Positions 7,264 through 11,067 of a stretch of 11,067 bases of DNA are shown here, piece after piece. The stretch comes from Eubacterium sp. GTDB taxonomy: Bacteria; Bacillota; Clostridia; Oscillospirales; Acutalibacteraceae. The notes under the pieces are model-generated. The model was given only the letters and a program-made list of their open reading frames with translations, was not told where the DNA came from and did no database searches. The translations under genes and the position numbers were made by a program. Each line of letters begins with the position of its first letter. The stretch's first letter is position 1. Where the stretch lies: positions 1 to 11,067 of the forward strand of contig JAIDLO010000101.1 in NCBI GenBank assembly GCA_029050995.1, written 5' to 3'.

Positions 7264-7292
7264 TTGATTAATTGTTGGTGTTATTATATAAT
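7264..7292 (+). promoter_or_regulatory. Predicted promoter of the MocR-type regulator gene
   Basis: TTGATT (7264-7269) and a perfect TATAAT (7287-7292) are 17 bases apart. Transcription would begin near 7299, leaving a leader of about 47 bases before the ATG at 7347. This also argues against the upstream ATG at 7272, which would lie inside the promoter. Confidence 0.7.
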
Positions 7293-7296
7293 ATCA
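7279..7296. promoter_or_regulatory. Palindrome over the divergent -10 boxes, candidate operator
   Basis: An 18-base inverted repeat, TGTTATTAT followed by ATAATATCA, matches at eight of nine paired positions. Its centre lies between 7287 and 7288 and it covers the -10 regions of both divergent transcripts. A regulator bound here could repress both sides. MocR proteins usually bind direct repeats, and an AT-rich -10 region readily forms palindromes, so this is tentative. Confidence 0.35.
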
Positions 7297-7318
7297 ATGG
7301 CACTAAATATATATGCAA
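7283..7318 (-). promoter_or_regulatory. Predicted promoter of the pdxK-transporter-radical SAM operon
   Basis: On the - strand, TTGCAT (7318-7313) is followed after 17 bases by GATATT (7295-7290). A perfect TATAAT also occurs at 7288-7283 but has only a poor -35 partner at the right distance. A promoter must lie in this gap because pdxK is the first gene on this strand, but which pair is used is not clear. Confidence 0.4.
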
Positions 7319-7333
7319 TTTTAACTATTTTTT

Positions 7334-7337
7334 AAGG
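7334..7337 (+). promoter_or_regulatory. Ribosome-binding site that sets the regulator start
   Basis: AAGG lies nine bases before the ATG at 7347. No comparable site precedes the in-frame ATG at 7272, and the GntR-type domain begins directly at 7347, so the 25 residues upstream are not considered part of the protein. Confidence 0.55.
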
Positions 7338-7346
7338 TACAGTTTT

Positions 7347-8606
7347 ATGAGCAAATATGATGAATTATACAATATAATAAAAAAAGAAATTACAACTGAG
7401 CAATTATTACCGGGAGCAAAGCTTCCGTCTATCCGAAAAGCTGCTGCAATTTACGGTGTCAGCCGAACAACCGTACAGAATGCTTACTTTGCCCTTGCGG
7501 CAGACGGCTTTATTATCAGCGAACCGCAAAGCGGATATTACATCGCATACAAGAAAGCAAAGAAAACGGAAGAAAAAAAGCAGACCGGCAAAAGAAATAT
7601 CCTATACGATTTCAAAAGCGGAAATGCAGACAAAAATAGTTTTGAATTCAACCTATGGCGAAGATATATGAAAAACGCTTTAAGGCAGGATGAAAAGCTT
7701 TTAAGCTATGGCGAAGTGCAGGGCGAGTATGAATTAAGGGATGTTCTTTCCGATTATATAAGAGAGAAAAGAAATGTTATATCCTCGCCGAACAGAATTG
7801 TAATCGGCACAGGACACCAGAGCCTGCTTGGCATTTTATGCTCGCTGATTGATGAAAAAGGAACAGTTTCCTTCCCCGATAAAAGCTTTGTTCAGGGGGC
7901 AAGCCTGTTCGGCGATTACGGCTTTGATGTTAAGTACAGATACAAGGATGCAGACATCATTTATGTTTCGCCGTCACATATGAACAAGCGAGGCGATGTT
8001 ATGCCGAACAGGAGAAGAATTGAGCTTGTTGAGCATTCCTCAAAAAACAAAAGCCTTATTATAGAGGATGATTATGAAAGCGACTTTCAGTACAGCGGTA
8101 CCCCTGCCCCGTCCCTTCACGCACTTGCAGGGGGCGGAAATGTTGTTTACATCAGTTCCTTTTCAAACCTGCTTTTACCCTCTATCAGAATCAGCTTTAT
8201 GGTACTTACCGAGGAGCTTGCAGAAAAATATGAACGAGAGCTATACAAATACAACCAGACGGCAGGTAAAACAGAGCAGATTGCCCTATCCCAATACATA
8301 CGGGACGGACACTTGAAAGCACAAATCCGAAAAACAAGAAGATTTTATACAACGAAAACAAAAAACTTTGCCGCTTTACTTTCGGAAGAATTCAAAAATG
8401 CCAAAATTGAGATAAGCGAAAATGCGCTGAAAATCATTATGCGTATTCCATTCAGCAAGAGCCTTGATGTTTTTGAAGAAAACGGAATAGCTGTTTTAAC
8501 AGAAAGCTATGAAAACGGCATATTGAAAATGATTTTGAATCCAAGTGCTGTTAACGAAGATGCGTTTGAAGCTGCTATACAAGCGTTGAAACAAGTGTTA
8601 AATTAA
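7347..8606 (+). CDS. MocR-type regulator lacking the PLP-binding lysine
   Basis: A 419-residue fusion of a GntR winged helix (residues 1-67; LPGAKLPSIRKAAAIYGVSRTTVQNAY is the recognition region) to an aminotransferase-like domain (about 86-419), joined by a short Lys-rich linker. This is the MocR layout; members such as PdxR control B6 genes using PLP bound to a lysine. Here the equivalent of the usual SFSK motif reads YISSFSNLLLPSIRISFMV, so Asn274 (codon AAC, 8166-8168) replaces that lysine. The Asp-containing IIEDDYESDFQY (238-249), which normally contacts the cofactor ring, is kept. About 15-20 residues usually found between the PLP-domain strand and the TPSH-like motif (here VSPSH, 207-211) are missing, and the whole protein is shorter than typical MocR proteins. 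Placement opposite pdxK implies control of that operon and of itself. It may work without PLP, bind PLP noncovalently, or sense another ligand. Confidence 0.85.
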   Translation: MSKYDELYNIIKKEITTEQLLPGAKLPSIRKAAAIYGVSRTTVQNAYFALAADGFIISEPQSGYYIAYKKAKKTEEKKQTGKRNILYDFKSGNADKNSFEFNLWRRYMKNALRQDEKLLSYGEVQGEYELRDVLSDYIREKRNVISSPNRIVIGTGHQSLLGILCSLIDEKGTVSFPDKSFVQGASLFGDYGFDVKYRYKDADIIYVSPSHMNKRGDVMPNRRRIELVEHSSKNKSLIIEDDYESDFQYSGTPAPSLHALAGGGNVVYISSFSNLLLPSIRISFMVLTEELAEKYERELYKYNQTAGKTEQIALSQYIRDGHLKAQIRKTRRFYTTKTKNFAALLSEEFKNAKIEISENALKIIMRIPFSKSLDVFEENGIAVLTESYENGILKMILNPSAVNEDAFEAAIQALKQVLN

Positions 8607-8620
8607 GAAAATTCGTTCTA

Positions 8621-8642
8621 ATAGTCCGATAAATAGGACTAT
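8621..8642. other. Small hairpin after the regulator gene
   Basis: ATAGTCC (8621-8627) pairs perfectly with GGACTAT (8636-8642) around an eight-base loop. It begins 14 bases after the regulator stop codon but is not followed by a T run, so it is at best a weak terminator. It may instead be a leader or operator element for the next gene. Confidence 0.35.
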
Positions 8643-8656
8643 GCGTTTCATTCCTA

Positions 8657-8684
8657 TTGCAATTGAAATTCGTTTTGATAAAAT
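8657..8684 (+). promoter_or_regulatory. Predicted promoter of the small membrane protein gene
   Basis: TTGCAA (8657-8662) and TAAAAT (8679-8684) are separated by 16 bases. Transcription would start near 8691, right at the ribosome-binding site, giving a very short leader. Read-through from the regulator gene is also possible. Confidence 0.45.
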
Positions 8685-8707
8685 GAATTTGTAAGGAGGA
8701 GTTCACT

Positions 8708-8995
8708 ATGAAAAAGTTTTTAAACAACACAATTATTTCAATCGCAGGTATTATTGTAGGGTACTTTGCAATATCGCTTCCGTTTCATCTTTTTGATCAA
8801 TTAACAGGTATGCAGATGCGCATGATCTTTGTTGCAGAAATCATTATTTACTTTGCAATCTTTTCTGCCTTTTTTCTTATCAAAGAACACAAGGAGAATT
8901 GCAGAAAAAAGGAGCAGGAATACCAGAAAAGGCGCAATGAAAGAAAGCAAGCCCTTGACGGAATAAGAATAAGCAGCTTTGATTTTGCGGCATAA
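8708..8995 (+). CDS. Small two-helix membrane protein of unknown function
   Basis: I do not recognise this 95-residue protein. It has two hydrophobic segments (about residues 7-28 and 38-59) joined by a short loop containing FHLFDQLTGMQMR. A strongly charged tail follows (KEHKENCRKKEQEYQKRRNERK, about 59-81) and then a short C-terminus ending SFDFAA. The basic tail after the second helix suggests that both ends face the cytoplasm. There is no lipobox or cleavable signal. Translation from 8708 is well supported by AAGGAGGA (8693-8700) seven bases upstream, one of the best ribosome-binding sites here, so it is probably a real gene. It lies between the regulator and the arabinofuranosidase genes, with a promoter-like sequence on each side and no clear functional tie to either. 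Confidence 0.7.
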   Translation: MKKFLNNTIISIAGIIVGYFAISLPFHLFDQLTGMQMRMIFVAEIIIYFAIFSAFFLIKEHKENCRKKEQEYQKRRNERKQALDGIRISSFDFAA

Positions 8996-9004
8996 AAAAT
9001 ATTA

Positions 9005-9033
9005 TTTACTTTAGGAATTATTTATATTACAAT
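9005..9033 (+). promoter_or_regulatory. Predicted promoter of the GH127 gene
   Basis: TTTACT (9005-9010) and TACAAT (9028-9033) are 17 bases apart. The start point would be near 9040, just before GGAGGA (9045-9050), which lies eight bases ahead of the ATG at 9059. No operator-like repeat is evident, so sugar-dependent control cannot be inferred from sequence. Confidence 0.5.
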
Positions 9034-9058
9034 ATATCTTAATCGGAGGATATATAAT

Positions 9059-10978
9059 ATGAAATATTCTAAGCCTGTTTTGAAAAAGCACATCAATATA
9101 ACGGATGATTTCTGGAACGAAAAAATTGAACTGATCAGAACAGAGGTTATACCGTATCAATGGAAAGCACTGAATGATGAAATAGAAAATGCTGAGCCAA
9201 GCTATTCTTTCAGAAATTTCCGCCTTGCCAGAAAATGTATAGAGGACAGACAAAAAGGAATTACAACCCCTGTTTTTCCGACAAATGAATGGCATTATAC
9301 ACCAAACGGCAAAAATGAGGATTCTTTCTACGGCTGGGTTTTTCAGGATTCGGATTTATATAAATGGATTGAAGCTGTTTCCTATTCTCTTGAAAATACC
9401 GCAGATGTAAAGCTAGAAGCCCTTACAGACAAGGCGATAGATTTAATCTGCAACGCACAAGCAGAAAACGGATACATAGATACATTTTATACAATAAACA
9501 ACCCTGAAAAAGCGTTTACGAATTTAAGAGATCATCACGAGCTTTACTGCTTCGGGCATCTTGCTGAAGCCGCAGTTGCTTATTATAACGCAACAGGCAA
9601 GGATAAGCTGTTGAACGCAACCTGCCGATTTGCAGACTTACTTTGCGAGGAATTCGGCGAGAATGGCAAAGCAGGATATGACGGCCACGAAATTGCTGAA
9701 ATGGCACTTACCAGACTGTATGAAGCAACTGGCAAGGAAAAATACTTGACACTTGCAAAGCGTTTGATTGATAACAGAGGAACGAAGCCATACTACTTTG
9801 ATATTGAACATAACAAAGATACCGGCGAAAAACTTGATTATTTTTACAATCAGGCACATCTTCCTGTTAGAGAACAGAACGAAGCCGTAGGCCACGCAGT
9901 AAGAGCAGTTTATCTTTACAGCGGAATGGCTGATGTTGCAAGATACACAAATGACAAAGAGCTTTTCAATGTCTGCAAAACACTTTTTGATGATATGATT
10001 GAAAAGAAAATGTATATAACAGGCGGAATAGGATCAACCAATCACGGAGAGGCATTTACATTTGCATATGACCTGCCGAACGACCTTGCCTATGCCGAAA
10101 CCTGTGCATCGATCGGGCTTGTTTTCTTTGCAAGAAGAATGCTTCAGGCTGATTTTAATTCCAAATACGCAGATATTATGGAACGCTGCCTTTACAACGG
10201 AATCCTTTCGGGAATGGCTGAGGACGGAAAATCATTTTTCTATGTGAATCCGCTTGAGGTAAATCCTGAAGCCTGCAAAAGAGATTCTCGCAAAAGCCAT
10301 GTTAAACCGATTCGCCAGAAATGGTTTGACTGTGCCTGCTGCCCGCCGAATATAGCAAGGCTGATTTCCGATTATGCTGAATACTGCTTTACCGAAACAG
10401 ACGATACTTTTTTCATCAATCTTTATCAAGGCGCTGAAATAAAAAATGATAAAGCGGATATAAAAATGGATTCGGATTATTTAAACAGCGGAAAAATCAC
10501 TGTAAAGATAAAAGTGAAAACACCGTTTAAAATCGCTTTCAGAATTCCCGAATGGAGCAGTAATTTTAAATTCAGCAAAGAAAATCCTTTTATCAAAAAC
10601 GGATATGCCTATTTTGATATTGAAAAGGATGAAGAAATCACTGCTGAATTTAACCCCGAAATCAAGATTATCAAATGCAATCCCAATGTAAGAGAAAACA
10701 TCGGAAAGGTTGCTGTTACAAGAGGGCCGATTGTTTACTGCCTTGAGGAAGTAGACAACGGCAAAAATCTGCAATTATTAAGGCTTTCCAGAAAAGCGAA
10801 ATTCAGCTTTGACGGAGAGAAGATAACGGCAAACGGATACAGAGAAGAGATTACATCAAAAAAGCTTTACGCAGAATACAATGACGCTTTTGAAAAGCCT
10901 GTTCGCCTGCAGTTTATACCATACAGCAAATGGGCAAACAGAGGCGAAAACGAAATGAGCGTTTACATAAGATATTAA
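9059..10978 (+). CDS. GH127 beta-L-arabinofuranosidase (HypBA1-like)
   Basis: A 639-residue enzyme of the DUF1680/GH127 family, close in length to Bifidobacterium longum HypBA1 (about 658), which releases L-arabinose from beta-linked arabinofuranosyl chains such as those on plant hydroxyproline-rich glycoproteins. An alpha/alpha-barrel region (about 1-430) includes the conserved TGGIGSTNHGEAFTFAYDLPND (321-342) and YAETCASIG (345-353), followed by KWFDCACCPPNIARLI (421-436) and beta-sandwich domains to the end. The zinc-site residues correspond to Glu347, Cys349, Cys427 and Cys428, with Cys427 the likely nucleophile and Glu331 the likely acid/base, so the active site is complete. There is no signal peptide or membrane helix, so it works in the cytoplasm on imported oligosaccharides, but no sugar transporter is in the window. 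Exact specificity among GH127 activities is not settled by sequence. Confidence 0.9.
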   Translation: MKYSKPVLKKHINITDDFWNEKIELIRTEVIPYQWKALNDEIENAEPSYSFRNFRLARKCIEDRQKGITTPVFPTNEWHYTPNGKNEDSFYGWVFQDSDLYKWIEAVSYSLENTADVKLEALTDKAIDLICNAQAENGYIDTFYTINNPEKAFTNLRDHHELYCFGHLAEAAVAYYNATGKDKLLNATCRFADLLCEEFGENGKAGYDGHEIAEMALTRLYEATGKEKYLTLAKRLIDNRGTKPYYFDIEHNKDTGEKLDYFYNQAHLPVREQNEAVGHAVRAVYLYSGMADVARYTNDKELFNVCKTLFDDMIEKKMYITGGIGSTNHGEAFTFAYDLPNDLAYAETCASIGLVFFARRMLQADFNSKYADIMERCLYNGILSGMAEDGKSFFYVNPLEVNPEACKRDSRKSHVKPIRQKWFDCACCPPNIARLISDYAEYCFTETDDTFFINLYQGAEIKNDKADIKMDSDYLNSGKITVKIKVKTPFKIAFRIPEWSSNFKFSKENPFIKNGYAYFDIEKDEEITAEFNPEIKIIKCNPNVRENIGKVAVTRGPIVYCLEEVDNGKNLQLLRLSRKAKFSFDGEKITANGYREEITSKKLYAEYNDAFEKPVRLQFIPYSKWANRGENEMSVYIRY

Positions 10979-11051
10979 AATTAGGCAATGAAGAGTAATC
11001 CGAACCTGCCAAAATGCAGTATTAAAGCGAATTTAGAATTTTTCACTGTTG

Positions 11052-11067
11052 CCTTGCGTCAGCAAGG
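11052..11067 (+). terminator. Hairpin at the window edge, probably the start of a terminator
   Basis: CCTTGC (11052-11057) and GCAAGG (11062-11067) form a six-base-pair stem around GTCA, 73 bases after the GH127 stop codon. Any T run that would confirm a terminator lies beyond the end of the window. Nothing else is visible between 10979 and 11051. Confidence 0.45.

Noticed and set aside
7272..7346. N-terminal extension of the regulator (25 residues from an ATG at 7272)
   Set aside because: The extension overlaps the promoter, lacks a ribosome-binding site and precedes the natural start of the GntR domain.
7257..7346. Possible riboswitch ahead of the B6 operon
   Set aside because: The gap is only 90 bases, is shared by two divergent units and shows no stable structured element; ordinary promoters explain it.

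Overview
This AT-rich window (11,067 bases) carries nine complete protein-coding genes, no RNA genes and no mobile elements. It looks like the chromosome of an anaerobic, probably gut-associated member of the Clostridia. The reasons are the strong GGAGG-type ribosome-binding sites, a DivIVA-like coiled-coil protein, an ECF-type vitamin transporter S component, an Mbeg1-like hydrolase and plant-glycan-type glycosidases. No ribosomal marker is present, so the lineage is an inference. Base composition and codon use look even throughout, and I see no sign of recent transfer.

Region 1 (about 44-4027, + strand) is a likely three-gene operon with a good promoter in front and a strong hairpin terminator behind. 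It encodes a polytopic O-antigen ligase/polymerase-family protein, a membrane-anchored glycoside hydrolase of the GH30 type, and a coiled-coil protein with a DivIVA-like N-terminus. The combination suggests making, trimming and positioning of a surface polysaccharide, and it is the best candidate here for an undescribed system. Region 2 (4040-5243, - strand) is a single alpha/beta hydrolase of the Mbeg1-like (DUF2974) type. It converges on the operon and shares the two-way terminator.

Region 3 (5272-8606) is a vitamin B6 salvage locus. On the - strand lie a pyridoxal/pyridoxamine kinase, an overlapping ECF S component (probably importing a B6 vitamer) and a small radical SAM protein whose ribosome-binding site overlaps the transporter stop codon. 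Reading the other way is a MocR-type regulator (GntR DNA-binding domain plus aminotransferase-like domain). The two units diverge from a short region holding promoters for both directions and a palindrome over their -10 boxes. The regulator has Asn where the family has the PLP-binding lysine, and it has lost a stretch of the aminotransferase domain, so it may no longer sense PLP in the usual covalent way.

Region 4 (8607-11067, + strand) holds a small two-helix membrane protein of unknown function and a cytoplasmic GH127 beta-L-arabinofuranosidase with its full zinc/cysteine active site. Each has its own promoter. The window ends on a hairpin that is probably the start of a terminator.
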